From an uncultured Collinsella sp. (lineage in GTDB: Bacteria; Actinomycetota; Coriobacteriia; Coriobacteriales; Coriobacteriaceae), in NCBI GenBank assembly GCA_900754525.1, contig CAAEDE010000031.1, positions 1 to 57,004 of the forward strand: a stretch of DNA of 57,004 bases, in the 5' to 3' direction. Below the pieces are notes generated by a model. The model was not told where the DNA came from and did no database searches. It was given only the letters and a program-made list of their open reading frames with translations. Shown piece after piece: positions 1 to 8,722 of this stretch (position 1 is the first letter of the stretch; every line of letters begins with the position of its first letter). The translations under genes were made by a program, and so were the position numbers.

Positions 1-397
1 CCTCGGGGCTTGCCCGTATCGTAGGCAATGCGCCGAATGCTCGCCATCGAAATTTATCGATGGCCTATTTCAGACTGTAATGGGACGTCCCTATGTGCCG
101 GCAGTTTGGGACGGTCCTTTGATGTCTGGTGCCCCCAGATGGGTGAAGTAATGCAGTTGGCTCTGTCTTTTAGGGCTTTGGTGTTCCGCCTCTTTATGTT
201 TCACAAGAATCGTTGCATGCGCATTTACGCGCATATCCTTGCGCGATAATGCGCATAGCCGCGCAAACATCTGCCAACTACGGCTAAATAATGACCGATA
301 AGCAAATAAACACGCAAACACGAGCAGATACGCGCGCAATTGTGCGAATATAGGGTTGTTAGAAATGAAGGACTTCCGATAACTCAGGAGGCACATA
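1..397. other. Intergenic region upstream of oxidoreductase operon
   Basis: No convincing gene is seen in these 397 bases. Short open frames lack a ribosome-binding site and look random. Bases 82-91 are a perfect 10-bp palindrome (GGGACGTCCC), with a similar GGGACGGTCC at 108-117. From about 216 to 345 the words GCGCAT, GCGCG and CGCGC recur in both orientations in AT-richer DNA, which could be an operator region for the DeoR-type regulator encoded downstream. That is inference only. Confidence 0.4.
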
Positions 398-1477
398 ATG
401 GCAGATTCCAAACAGGCTCCGCTCGACGCCGAAGCAGCCGCTAAGGCGGCGTTTGCTTCGGTCCAGGATCAGCCGTTCCCCAACGATATTTTTACGGCCC
501 CCGAGCTCCGCTGGGCTGTGATCGGTTGCGGTGTTATCGCCAACCAGATGGCCCAGTCTCTCGCTCTTGCCGGTCGCAAGCTTGCGGGCGTCGCCAACCG
601 CACGCTGTCCAAGGCTCAAGCTTTTACAGAGCAGTATGGCGTTGAGAAGGTTTATGAAACGGTCGAGGACCTCTACGCCGATCCGAACATTGACGCAGTC
701 TATATCACCACCCCGCATAACACGCATATCACCTACCTGCGCGCCGCTCTGTCAGCTGGCAAGCACGTGCTTTGCGAGAAGGCCATTACCCTCAACTCCG
801 CCGAGCTCGACGAGGCGCGTGCCATTGCCGACGAGCACAACGTGGTTCTCATGGACGCCACTACGGTGCTCCACATGCCCTTGTATCAGGAACTGCGCCG
901 CCGCATGGATGCCGGCGAGTTTGGCCACATGAACCTTGCTCAGCTCAACTTTGGTAGCTATAAGGAGTACGGCGATCTGACCAATCGCTTCTACAACAGC
1001 AACCTTGCTGGCGGTGCCATGCTCGATATTGGCGTGTATGCCCTGTCCGTCATGCGTCTCTTCATGGCAAGCCAGCCCGCTGAGGTTGTCTCGCTGGGCA
1101 ACACCTGCAAGACTGGCGTTGACGTCGCGGGTGGAATCGTCTGCCGTAATGCCGAACAGCAGCTGGGCGTGGTGAGCCTCACGCTCCACTCCAAGCAGCC
1201 CAAGCGTTCGGTCATTAGCTTCGACAAGTGCTATATCGAGGTCAACGATTATCCGCGTGCCGAATACGCGACCATCGTGTGGACTGCAGACGGCCACCGT
1301 GAGGAGGTCCACGCTGGCACCGAGGCATACGCTCTGTGCTACGAGATGGCCGACCTGGAGAAGGCCGTTGCCGGCGATGATTCTAAGCGTGAGCTTCTGG
1401 GCTATGCTTCTGATGTTATGGAGCTTATGACCAAGCTCCGCGCCGACTGGGGAGTTGTGTACCCCGAGGAGGAGTAA
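398..1477 (+). CDS. Gfo/Idh/MocA-family NAD(P)-dependent oxidoreductase
   Basis: Predicted cytoplasmic NAD(P)-dependent dehydrogenase acting on a sugar, polyol or related compound; the substrate cannot be read from sequence. The protein has 359 residues. A Rossmann fold begins near residue 39 with VIGCGVIANQ, and the family's Glu-Lys pair is at E127-K128 in HVLCEKAI. An N-terminal extension of about 38 residues, rich in Ala and Asp, precedes the Rossmann fold and is longer than usual. The ATG is preceded by AGGAGG at 386-391. The gene lies three bases upstream of a DeoR-type regulator in the same direction, so the two form an operon and the regulator probably responds to a related sugar phosphate. 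The family call is firm; the reaction is unknown. Confidence 0.88.
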   Translation: MADSKQAPLDAEAAAKAAFASVQDQPFPNDIFTAPELRWAVIGCGVIANQMAQSLALAGRKLAGVANRTLSKAQAFTEQYGVEKVYETVEDLYADPNIDAVYITTPHNTHITYLRAALSAGKHVLCEKAITLNSAELDEARAIADEHNVVLMDATTVLHMPLYQELRRRMDAGEFGHMNLAQLNFGSYKEYGDLTNRFYNSNLAGGAMLDIGVYALSVMRLFMASQPAEVVSLGNTCKTGVDVAGGIVCRNAEQQLGVVSLTLHSKQPKRSVISFDKCYIEVNDYPRAEYATIVWTADGHREEVHAGTEAYALCYEMADLEKAVAGDDSKRELLGYASDVMELMTKLRADWGVVYPEEE

Positions 1478-1480
1478 GCG

Positions 1481-2227
1481 ATGCTTGCGGAAGATAGGCT
1501 CAACGCGATCGTGTCGATGGTGCAGCGAGCCGGCTCGGTTACCGTGCCGGAGCTTGCTGAGGCCCTGGGCGTGACGGCGTCTACCATTCGGCGCGACCTG
1601 CAGACGCTCGACCGAGCGCACCGCATCGCCAAGGTCCACGGTGGGGCGACGAGTCTTGAGCGCGCCCACGTGACGCGCGACCTAACGCTTAATGAGCGCA
1701 GCGACCTCCATAACGATGACAAGGAGCGTATCTGCGCCCGTGCGGCGGCGCTTGTGGAGCCTGAGAGCTTTGTATACATCGACTCGGGCTCGACGACGCT
1801 CAGGCTCATCGAGCATCTTCCACACCTTGAAGATGTCACCTATGTGACCGATTCCGTGCTCCATGCTCAGCGCCTTGCTTTGCGCGGCATGAGTACCGTG
1901 GTGCTGGGCGGCGAGCTCAAACCCGAGACCGAGGCGCTCGTTGGCCCCGATGCCTTGGCAACCTTAGATCGCTACAACTTCAACTGTGGCTTTTGGGGCT
2001 CTAACGGCATTGCCGCCGAGCAGGGCTTCACGGCGCCCGATATCGAGGAAGCGCAAGTAAAGCGCATCTCGATGCGCCATACGGCCAAGCGCTTCGTAAT
2101 CTCGGACGCCAGTAAATTTGGCATGGTGGCGTCCGTCAAGTTCGCGGACTTCCGCGACGCAACGATTATTACCGCAGGCGAGGTCCCCGCCAAGTACCGG
2201 GCAATGGACAACGTCATCACGATCTAA
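1481..2227 (+). CDS. DeoR/GlpR-family transcriptional regulator
   Basis: DNA-binding regulator, normally a repressor relieved by a phosphorylated sugar. The 248-residue length is typical. An N-terminal winged helix (residues about 1-57) contains VTASTIRRDLQTL, and the DeoRC sensor domain carries the phosphosugar-loop motif DSGSTT at 101-106. It starts three bases after the oxidoreductase stop with a GAGGAG ribosome-binding site, so the pair is probably co-transcribed and co-translated. Its likely targets are its own operon and the GCGC-rich region before it, but no operator can be proven. A hairpin terminator follows at 2253-2290. Confidence 0.92.
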   Translation: MLAEDRLNAIVSMVQRAGSVTVPELAEALGVTASTIRRDLQTLDRAHRIAKVHGGATSLERAHVTRDLTLNERSDLHNDDKERICARAAALVEPESFVYIDSGSTTLRLIEHLPHLEDVTYVTDSVLHAQRLALRGMSTVVLGGELKPETEALVGPDALATLDRYNFNCGFWGSNGIAAEQGFTAPDIEEAQVKRISMRHTAKRFVISDASKFGMVASVKFADFRDATIITAGEVPAKYRAMDNVITI

Positions 2228-2252
2228 CAGCAGGGGACGGGCTAAGGCCAAG

Positions 2253-2290
2253 ACCGCCGCGAAGGGGACAGGCACCTTCGCGGTGGTTTT
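2253..2290 (+). terminator. Rho-independent terminator after DeoR gene
   Basis: An imperfect 13-bp stem (2253-2265 with 2274-2286, core CCGCGAAGG/CCTTCGCGG) is followed by TTTT. It faces the oppositely oriented terminator just downstream, as expected between convergent operons. Confidence 0.6.
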
Positions 2291-2303
2291 GACGTTTGCC
2301 CAG

Positions 2304-2342
2304 ATAAAACCTGCCAAAATAAAACTGTCCCTTTTCGGCAGG
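2304..2342 (-). terminator. Terminator of the U32/pseudouridine synthase operon
   Basis: Read on the minus strand, CCTGCC/GGCAGG arms (2337-2342 with 2310-2315) are followed by TTTTA. It lies directly after the stop of the minus-strand pseudouridine synthase gene. The stem is only 6 bp with a long loop, so strength is uncertain. Confidence 0.45.
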
Positions 2343-2344
2343 CT

Positions 2345-3004
2345 TTAGGGCTCCCAGGGGCAGGGGGCTTCGATGTGGATGTGCTCGCCGGTTACGGGAT
2401 GCGTAAAGGACACGCTGTGGGCGTGGAGCATCAGGCCGCAGGGGCGCGGCGTTCCGTACAGGTCGTCGCCAACCAGGGGATGGCGCTCGCTTGCCAGGTG
2501 CACGCGAATCTGATGCTTGCGGCCGGTGAGCAACTCGACATCGATATACGAGCGCGTGGGCAGGCCACGGCGGCTCTTAAGACGCTTGAGTACCTTGACG
2601 CGCGTCTGAGACGGCTTGCCGCTGGCGCCGACGCGCATCTTGCGGCTGTCGTGGCGGTCGCGGGCGATGGGCTTGTCGATGAGCTTCTCGTTCCAGTCAA
2701 TCTTGCCCTCGGCGAGCGCCAGATAGTGCTTTTCGAAGGCGTGGTCGATCACCATCTGGTCAAAGGCGGGCTGCGTCTGTTTGTCGAGCGAAAACAGCAC
2801 CACGCCGGTGGTGTTGCGGTCCAGGCGGTTGAGCGGCTGCATGTCAGTCGCGGCAAAGCCGTCGCCCATCGCCAGCAACAGATCGCTAGCGTAGTCGGTG
2901 AGCGTGCGCTCGCCGGTGCCGTCGCCGTGGACGATCATGCCGGCGGGCTTATCGATGGCCATGAGCCAGGCGTCGCAGTAGAGGACTTGAGGTTCTTCGT
3001 TCAC
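2345..3004 (-). CDS. RluA-family RNA pseudouridine synthase
   Basis: Isomerises uridine to pseudouridine in rRNA or tRNA. The 219-residue protein has the RluA-family motif RLDRNTTGVVLF with catalytic Asp at residue 62, and a downstream LTGRKHQIRVHL motif typical of the family. It lacks an N-terminal S4 domain, so it resembles short RluA/RluD paralogues; the target nucleotide cannot be assigned. The start is GTG at 3004, preceded by GAAAGG with seven-base spacing. It begins 15 bases after the U32 gene and is probably co-transcribed with it, pairing two RNA-modification-type genes. Confidence 0.9.
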   Translation of the reverse strand: MNEEPQVLYCDAWLMAIDKPAGMIVHGDGTGERTLTDYASDLLLAMGDGFAATDMQPLNRLDRNTTGVVLFSLDKQTQPAFDQMVIDHAFEKHYLALAEGKIDWNEKLIDKPIARDRHDSRKMRVGASGKPSQTRVKVLKRLKSRRGLPTRSYIDVELLTGRKHQIRVHLASERHPLVGDDLYGTPRPCGLMLHAHSVSFTHPVTGEHIHIEAPCPWEP

Positions 3005-3019
3005 GTGAAAGCCTTTCGG

Positions 3020-5512
3020 TTAGCTAATTCCCACAAACATGCAGCCCGAGGTCGCCCCGCGCAGGCGGGCAGCGGGCTTGCGGCCGGCCTGCGCTGCCTC
3101 AATGGCGCGGCGGACGCGAGCGACGGCACGGCCCACCTCATCGGCCTCGAGCAAGGTTCCGTCGACCATAAGACGGCGCACGCCGGCATCGAGCAGCTGC
3201 GGAACCTGTGGCGTGAGGTCAATGGGGTAGGCGTCGTACAGGCGCGAGCGGCCGTGGACGTCGGTACGCACCGGCATGACCTTGCCGTCGATATTCTTGA
3301 GCGACAGCTTGCGGGCGCGCAGGCGGCAATTGGCGCAATCGTGGATACAACCGTTGGCCACCTGCAGGATGCAGTGCTCGCTCGTCATAACGCGCGGGCG
3401 GCCGAAAACGGTGATGCCCAGGGCTGCGGGCGCGGAGGTACCAAGCGAGACGATCTCGTCGAGCGTGATCTCGGGCGAGAGCCAAAACGCCCCGGCCCCG
3501 CGCTCGGCGAGTGCCTCCATGCAAGGCGTGTTGTGCACGGGCAGGCAGGATCGAATTTCGGCCGTGGCGCCGGTCTGGGCGGCAATGGCGAGCTCGGAGA
3601 TATTGCCGACGGCGACAGTAGTTCCAGCGAGAATCCACGGGTCGACGCGCTCGTGGTCGACGGCGCGGCAGACCTCGTCGAGTACGGGTACGATGCCCCG
3701 CTCAAACACATCAGCGGGGGAGAACCCAGCCGCATCGAGCGCGTCGGTGGTCATGTAGATGCGCGTTGCACCCTCGGCGCGAGCGGCCTCGGCGGCCTCG
3801 AGCGAGGTGACGGCGGCGCAGATCTGCGGCTCATCGCGGTAATGTTCGGGCATGGGGCGCGTACATTTGTCGAGCACCGGCAACTCGAGCGTTTTCGCGC
3901 GTTCCTCGTAGGGTGCCAGAATGGCCTCTTCAAGCGCCTTACAAGCGGCGGCGCGCACCTTGTGCACGGCGGAGAAGCCCATGCCGCAGCCCTCATCGAG
4001 CGCCACATCAAAGCTCGCAGCCTCAAAGGGCGAGGAGCCCATGCGCCCGACGTGCTCCACCAGATCGGCCGCTTCGACGGCGCGAGTCTTGGCGGCCTCG
4101 ACGGTAAAGCCGGTTGCGGTGACGGTGAGCGCGGGGTCGTCGCAGCAGATGAGCGTAACGGCAAACGGCTCGCCCAGACGCGCCACGACAGACACGTCTA
4201 CAGCGCGGCGGCGCAGCACATCGCGCTTGAGCGCGGCGCCGGCAGCGTCAATGGCGCGCTGGCTTCGAATCACGCGCACGCGGCAGCCCTCGGGCATGCT
4301 GCGGGGCACGCGACATTCGATGATGTCGCCGGCAGCGGCATCATCGGCGGCGATGGTGGTCAGGAACTGGTCGAATTCGTCGTCGTGGCGAAGTTCCAAC
4401 AAGTCGCCCTTGCCCACGGGCTCAAACAACTCAATGCGGGCGATGGCAGCGCGGCGACGGCGGTCGTCGGGCTTGAGCCCGCGCACATCGCGGTTGGCCA
4501 GGCGGCTACCGAGCACCGTGCCCACGATCTGGCCGCGGTTGTTGGAGCGCTCGTAGCTCATCATCTCGTCACCCGAGGTGCCGTCCTGATAAGCGTGCGT
4601 AAAGTCGCGGTTAAAGCAGCGCTTGAGTTTGCGCTGGCGAGCGGCGTCCTCGTGCTTATCTACGGCGACTCCGGCCAACATGTCATCGATCTGATGACGG
4701 TACACATCGACGATGGAGTACACGTAATCGGGCGCCTTCATGCGGCCCTCGAGCTTGAGCGATGCGGCGCCGGCGTCATACAGGCGACGAACGAGCTGCG
4801 AGGTATTGGTATCGCGCGGGCATAGCGCGCGTTCGCGACCAGCAGGGGAGAGCGAGCGGCCGTTCTCGTCAATCAGCTCGTAAGGCAGGCGACAGGGCTG
4901 GGCGCACATGCCGCGGTTGGCCGAGCGGCCCGCCATGGCAACGCTCGAGAGCAGGCACAGGCCCGAGTAGCAAAAGCAGATGGCACCATGGCTAAAGACC
5001 TCGAGGTCCACATCGGGCGCGGCGTTGTGAATGACGGCGATCTCGTCGATGGAGAGCTCGCGCGAGAGGGTCACGCGGTCGGCGCCCTGCTCACGGCACC
5101 AAAGGGTTCCGCGGTCGTCGTGGATGTTTGCTTGGGTTGAGATGTGCGTCTCGATGCCGGGCATGGTGCGCTTGACCTCAAAGAACAGACCCCAGTCCTG
5201 GATAATGAAGGCATCGGCGCCCAGCGTGGAGCAGCGATGGATGAGTTGCAGCGCATCGCCCATCTCGGACTGCTTGATGACGATGTTGACCGTGACGTAG
5301 ACGCGCGACCCGGCTAGATGCGCGGCGCGGCAGGCTTGCTCAAAGGCCTCGTCGGTAAAGTTGGTGGCCTTGCGGCGGGCGTTGAAGCTGCCCATGCCGC
5401 AGTAGATGGCGTCTGCCCCGGCGGCGAGTGCGGCGGCAAAGGGCTCGGGCCCTCCGGCGGGCGCCAAAAGCTCGGGTCTGCGGTTGGTGGTTCGACTGGC
5501 GGTTGCGGTCAT
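3020..5512 (-). CDS. U32 peptidase-family protein, RlhA-like (long form)
   Basis: 830-residue member of the U32 'collagenase-like' family. Characterised bacterial relatives (RlhA, TrhP, UbiU/V) are mostly iron-sulfur enzymes of RNA or quinone hydroxylation rather than true proteases, so a 23S rRNA or tRNA hydroxylation role is the best guess. It opens with ELLAPAGGPEPFAAALAAGA, has the family signature HGAICFCYSGLCLLSS and the following CAQPCRLPY cysteines, and near the C-terminus a further cysteine set (CIHDCANCRLR). The ATG at 5512 follows GAAAGG. It is the first gene of an operon with an RluA-type pseudouridine synthase. A shorter paralogue is at 53.6 kb. Confidence 0.85.
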   Translation of the reverse strand: MTATASRTTNRRPELLAPAGGPEPFAAALAAGADAIYCGMGSFNARRKATNFTDEAFEQACRAAHLAGSRVYVTVNIVIKQSEMGDALQLIHRCSTLGADAFIIQDWGLFFEVKRTMPGIETHISTQANIHDDRGTLWCREQGADRVTLSRELSIDEIAVIHNAAPDVDLEVFSHGAICFCYSGLCLLSSVAMAGRSANRGMCAQPCRLPYELIDENGRSLSPAGRERALCPRDTNTSQLVRRLYDAGAASLKLEGRMKAPDYVYSIVDVYRHQIDDMLAGVAVDKHEDAARQRKLKRCFNRDFTHAYQDGTSGDEMMSYERSNNRGQIVGTVLGSRLANRDVRGLKPDDRRRRAAIARIELFEPVGKGDLLELRHDDEFDQFLTTIAADDAAAGDIIECRVPRSMPEGCRVRVIRSQRAIDAAGAALKRDVLRRRAVDVSVVARLGEPFAVTLICCDDPALTVTATGFTVEAAKTRAVEAADLVEHVGRMGSSPFEAASFDVALDEGCGMGFSAVHKVRAAACKALEEAILAPYEERAKTLELPVLDKCTRPMPEHYRDEPQICAAVTSLEAAEAARAEGATRIYMTTDALDAAGFSPADVFERGIVPVLDEVCRAVDHERVDPWILAGTTVAVGNISELAIAAQTGATAEIRSCLPVHNTPCMEALAERGAGAFWLSPEITLDEIVSLGTSAPAALGITVFGRPRVMTSEHCILQVANGCIHDCANCRLRARKLSLKNIDGKVMPVRTDVHGRSRLYDAYPIDLTPQVPQLLDAGVRRLMVDGTLLEADEVGRAVARVRRAIEAAQAGRKPAARLRGATSGCMFVGIS

Positions 5513-5694
5513 ATCCTGCCTTTCAAAATGCTCAGATAATCAAAAGTATAGTGGCGCCGTTGCGGCAGGCGATGCCCGTGCTCCAAGCGGGATAAAGTCT
5601 TCAGCAGCTTGGACTGGCTGCTCCACATGAGAACCGTTCAGCGGTTCGGGGAGACCGTTGGGCGATAAAATATTCTCGCAAGCTGATAATATTC

Positions 5695-5723
5695 TTGCAT
5701 CAAACAGAAACCTTGAGTACTAT
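5695..5723 (+). promoter_or_regulatory. Predicted sigma-70-type promoter of ridA
   Basis: TTGCAT (5695-5700), a 17-bp spacer and TACTAT (5718-5723) lie about 90 bases before the ridA start. Found by eye; no transcript evidence. Confidence 0.5.
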
Positions 5724-5811
5724 CCCAATCAAGCGCGGTGTTCAGACCGAATTGTGCCTCCCGGTGCGAACGCCGCGCTCACGCTCTCTATCTGATCGTA
5801 AGGAGAAAAAC

Positions 5812-6189
5812 ATGAGCAAGACCGTCGTGTCTTCCGATAACGCACCCGCAGCCATCGGCCCGTATTCCCCTGGTATCCAGACCGGCAACATGGTGTTCCT
5901 GTCCGGCCAGCTGGGCATCGACCCCGCAACTGGCAAGATGCCCGAGGGCGTCGAGGCCCAGGCCAAGCAGTCCCTCGCCAACGTCGAGGCCCTGCTGACC
6001 GCTGCCGGCGCCACCTTTGCCGATGTCGTCAAGACCACGGTCTACCTGGCTGACATCGCCGACTTCGCCGCCGTGAACGAGATCTACGCCTCCAAGTTCG
6101 AGGCCCCGTTCCCCGCGCGCAGCGCCTTCCAGGTTGCCGCCCTTCCGGCTGGCGGTCTGGTCGAGATCGAGGTCGTCGCCGCTCTCTAA
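5812..6189 (+). CDS. ridA: RidA family reactive-intermediate deaminase
   Basis: Hydrolyses reactive enamine/imine intermediates such as 2-aminoacrylate, which PLP enzymes like serine dehydratase and diaminopropionate ammonia-lyase release. The 125-residue length is typical. Conserved features are AIGPYSPGIQ near the N-terminus, LSGQLGIDP at 30-38 and the active-site arginine R103 in PARSAFQVAALP, followed by acidic residues in VEIEVVA. AAGGAG at 5800-5805 fixes the ATG at 5812 rather than an upstream in-frame codon. It sits beside the purine locus, whose ygeX product generates 2-aminoacrylate, so a detoxifying link is plausible but inferred. Confidence 0.93.
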   Translation: MSKTVVSSDNAPAAIGPYSPGIQTGNMVFLSGQLGIDPATGKMPEGVEAQAKQSLANVEALLTAAGATFADVVKTTVYLADIADFAAVNEIYASKFEAPFPARSAFQVAALPAGGLVEIEVVAAL

Positions 6190-6218
6190 GTCGTTGGCCA
6201 CAACTAGACATGACATGC

Positions 6219-6257
6219 AAAAAAACCCTGCAGCGCGTGCGAGCTGCAGGGTCTTTT
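6219..6257. terminator. Bidirectional terminator between ridA and regulator
   Basis: A perfect 9-bp stem CCCTGCAGC (6226-6234) with GCTGCAGGG (6243-6251) has TCTTTTG on the plus side and an unbroken T-tract on the minus side (A-run 6219-6225). It serves both convergent genes. Confidence 0.85.
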
Positions 6258-6301
6258 GTTAAGTGACGGATCGCTTGTGGAGCCGCGCTCCATTTTGCTC
6301 G

Positions 6302-6958
6302 TTAGCCCTCCTTGCGAACTTTTTGCAGGTAGCGGTAGACGCTGGGCTCCGAGATGCCCAGCGCGGTGGCGGCGCAGGCCACGGCGCCCTTGAGCATGAA
6401 CACCCCGTTGCCGTTGAGGTGGCGAATGACATCCACGCGGTCGCTCTGACCAAGCGACGCTACATCCAGCCCGCGCGCGCTCAGCAACTCGGCAATGCTG
6501 CGGTCGATGAGCTCCTGTGTGGACTCCGAAAGGCTTTCGACCTCGATGGGGGCGGGCTCCGTGCGCGTCGGCGCCGCGTCGAAGCACGCCATGAGCTGCT
6601 GCGCCATGGTGTTGATGGAGCGCACGGTCGAGAGGTCGGTGTTGACGCAGAGCATACCGACGATCTCGTCATTCTCGCGGATAAAGTACGTCGCGGACTC
6701 CAGCGTCTTGCCGCCGGCACCGCGCCCCTCGTAGCCCGTAATAAACGGCAGGTCGCGATACTTGGGGTCGTGCATGATCTTGAGTGCCAGATCGGTGGCG
6801 GGACCGCCGACCTTGCGGCCGCTCACGATGCCGTTGCGAATATCGACGATGGCGTGGTCGGGATCCGAGAAATCGTGCAGCACGATTTCGCTGTTTTTGC
6901 CGAGTATCTGCTCCAGAAAATCGACCATCGGCAAAAAGCGACGTACGGTCTCGTTCAC
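6302..6958 (-). CDS. DauR/YheO-type transcriptional regulator (purine locus, copy 1)
   Basis: Probable transcription factor with an N-terminal YheO-like PAS domain (about residues 5-115, with HAIVDIRNGIVSGRKVGG and an ATYFIRENDEIVGMLCVN strand pair) and a C-terminal HTH_22-type helix-turn-helix (about 160-218, TALGISEPSVYRYLQKV). 218 residues is usual for the family. The frame is open to 7099, but the GTG at 6958 is favoured because AAAGGAG precedes it by six bases and homology begins there. It is divergent from the NCS2 permease, suggesting local control of purine uptake and degradation genes. A paralogue of the same architecture is at 28354-29007. Ligand unknown. Confidence 0.85.
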   Translation of the reverse strand: MNETVRRFLPMVDFLEQILGKNSEIVLHDFSDPDHAIVDIRNGIVSGRKVGGPATDLALKIMHDPKYRDLPFITGYEGRGAGGKTLESATYFIRENDEIVGMLCVNTDLSTVRSINTMAQQLMACFDAAPTRTEPAPIEVESLSESTQELIDRSIAELLSARGLDVASLGQSDRVDVIRHLNGNGVFMLKGAVACAATALGISEPSVYRYLQKVRKEG

Positions 6959-7194
6959 GGGCAACTCCTTTGGGTGAAATCGGAAATGTTCATAACAATT
7001 TTTTCTCATGGTAACACGCTGCCCATCATCTCGTATATCCGCAGGTACATTGCGTAATGCAGACGAACGGTAGGAATTTAGCGGTAAACGGTTGACCAAA
7101 AGAAAAGTTAGATGTTATTTTGACCAGACACTTTCCTGACCTGCGGAAATGCGTTATTTCAGCTGAAGAATAGTCTGATAACAAAAAATTATTA

Positions 7195-7223
7195 TTGAGA
7201 ATGAGAATCATCTTTAATACGAT
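7195..7223 (+). promoter_or_regulatory. Permease promoter with embedded Fur-box-like sequence
   Basis: TTGAGA (7195-7200), 17 bp, then TACGAT (7218-7223) form a plausible sigma-70-type promoter before the permease. Bases 7197-7215 (GAGAATGAGAATCATCTTT) agree at about 14 of 19 positions with the Fur-box consensus and overlap the -35/spacer, so a metal-responsive or other repressor could bind there. The resemblance may be chance. Confidence 0.4.
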
Positions 7224-7310
7224 ATGCAATGAAGGCACAACCTCAACCCCGCACTGCGTCACAATAGAGCGTTAGATGCGAAAACAACTACTTCGAGGAT
7301 TGGTGGTCAA

Positions 7311-8705
7311 ATGACCCAGGAGACGGTTACGAACGGCACTGAAGCCCTGTTCACTCGCGAAGGCATGCCTCCCGTTAAGGAAATGATCCCGTGTGCCCTT
7401 CAACACGTACTGGCATCGTTTGCCGGCATCATTACCCCGGCGGTCATCATGGCCGGCGTCTACGGCTTTAATAGCCAGCAGAGCACCGACATCATCCAGG
7501 TCGCCCTCATTCTTTCGGCGATCGATACGGCCCTTCAGGCCTTCGCTCCCTTCCGTCGCATCGGCGGCGGCCTGCCCATCGTCATGGGCGTTTCGTTCGC
7601 GTTCCTGCCGGCCCTGCAGGCCATGGGTGCCTCGGGCTTTAGCTTTGGTGCGCTGCTGGGTGGCGAGATCGTCGGCGGCGCTGTCGCGGTCCTCTTTGGT
7701 CTGGCCTACAGCAAGATCAAGTGGCTGTTCCCACCCGTCGTGACCGGTACGGTCATCTTCTCCATCGGCGTTTCGCTGTATCCCACGGCCGTCAAGTATA
7801 TGGCCGGCGGTATGGGTACGCCGCTGTGGGGCACCCCGCAGGCCTGGTGCGTCGCTCTTATCACCTTCGCCGTGGTCTTTGCGCTCGCCAACTTTGGCAA
7901 GGGCACGCTCAAGCTGGGATCCGTGTTCTTTGGCATGATCGTTGGCATGATCGTCTCCATCCCCTTTGGCATGATCGACTTCTCCAGCGTCGCCACCGCT
8001 CAGGTCTTCGCCCTTCCCAAGCTCATGCCCTACGCGCTCGAGTTTGATCCCGAGGTCTGCATTACCCTCGCCGTCGTGTTCCCCATGGTTGCCATCCAGG
8101 TTATCGGTGACGTCTCCGCCGCCTGCCTGGGCTCCATTGACCGTATGCCCACCGAGCGCGAGCTCTCCGGCGCTATCGTGTCCCAGGGCCTCACCTCTAT
8201 GGTCGGCGGCCTGCTGGGCGGTCTTCCCACCAGCGCCCTTGGCCAGAACGTGGGCATCATCTGCTCCAACAAGGTCGTCAACAAGTGGGTCTTTGTGATC
8301 ATCGCGGCCGTCTTTGCCATCGCCGGTCTGTTCCCGCAGCTCTCTGCCGTCCTTTCCGCTATCCCGCAGCCCGTCATCGGCGGCGCGACCGTCGGCGTCT
8401 TTGGCACCATCACCATGAACGGCGTGCGCATGTTCACTCGCGAGGGCCTCACGCAGCGCACTACCACTATCGTTGGCACCTCCGTCGTCTTTGGCCTGGG
8501 TATCTGGATGGCCAGCGGTTGCCTTGCCGGCGAGGGTATGCCCGCCTGGGTGTCCACCGTCATCGGCTCCAATGCCGTAACCCCCACCGCCATCATGGCC
8601 ATTGTCCTTAACCTGATCCTTCCGCAGACGCCGGTCGTGGCTCAGCACATCGATGCTGCCAAGGACGCTGCCGTGGATCTGGTCTTGCCCGAGAGCAAGA
8701 AGTAA
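7311..8705 (+). CDS. NCS2-family nucleobase:cation symporter (urate/xanthine permease)
   Basis: Inner-membrane symporter of the nucleobase-ascorbate (NCS2) family, likely importing urate or xanthine. The 464-residue protein is hydrophobic throughout, consistent with the family's 14 segments. The family motif is visible as SALGQNVGIICSNK around residues 305-320, and the N-terminal ALQHVLASFAGIITPAV contains the conserved QH pair. The ATG lies after GAGGATTGGTGG. It heads the plus-strand half of the purine cluster, followed by ssnA, ygfK, a ferredoxin and xanthine dehydrogenase, which supports a purine substrate. Urate versus xanthine specificity cannot be decided from sequence. Confidence 0.93.
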   Translation: MTQETVTNGTEALFTREGMPPVKEMIPCALQHVLASFAGIITPAVIMAGVYGFNSQQSTDIIQVALILSAIDTALQAFAPFRRIGGGLPIVMGVSFAFLPALQAMGASGFSFGALLGGEIVGGAVAVLFGLAYSKIKWLFPPVVTGTVIFSIGVSLYPTAVKYMAGGMGTPLWGTPQAWCVALITFAVVFALANFGKGTLKLGSVFFGMIVGMIVSIPFGMIDFSSVATAQVFALPKLMPYALEFDPEVCITLAVVFPMVAIQVIGDVSAACLGSIDRMPTERELSGAIVSQGLTSMVGGLLGGLPTSALGQNVGIICSNKVVNKWVFVIIAAVFAIAGLFPQLSAVLSAIPQPVIGGATVGVFGTITMNGVRMFTREGLTQRTTTIVGTSVVFGLGIWMASGCLAGEGMPAWVSTVIGSNAVTPTAIMAIVLNLILPQTPVVAQHIDAAKDAAVDLVLPESKK

Positions 8706-8722
8706 CCAATTCGGTGCTATTC

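Noticed and set aside
2375..4825. 816-codon plus-strand frame opposite the U32 gene
   Set aside because: No recognisable domain and it overlaps two well-supported minus-strand genes.
5695..5811. Longer RidA start at 5695
   Set aside because: That stretch contains the predicted promoter, and family length and AAGGAG support 5812.
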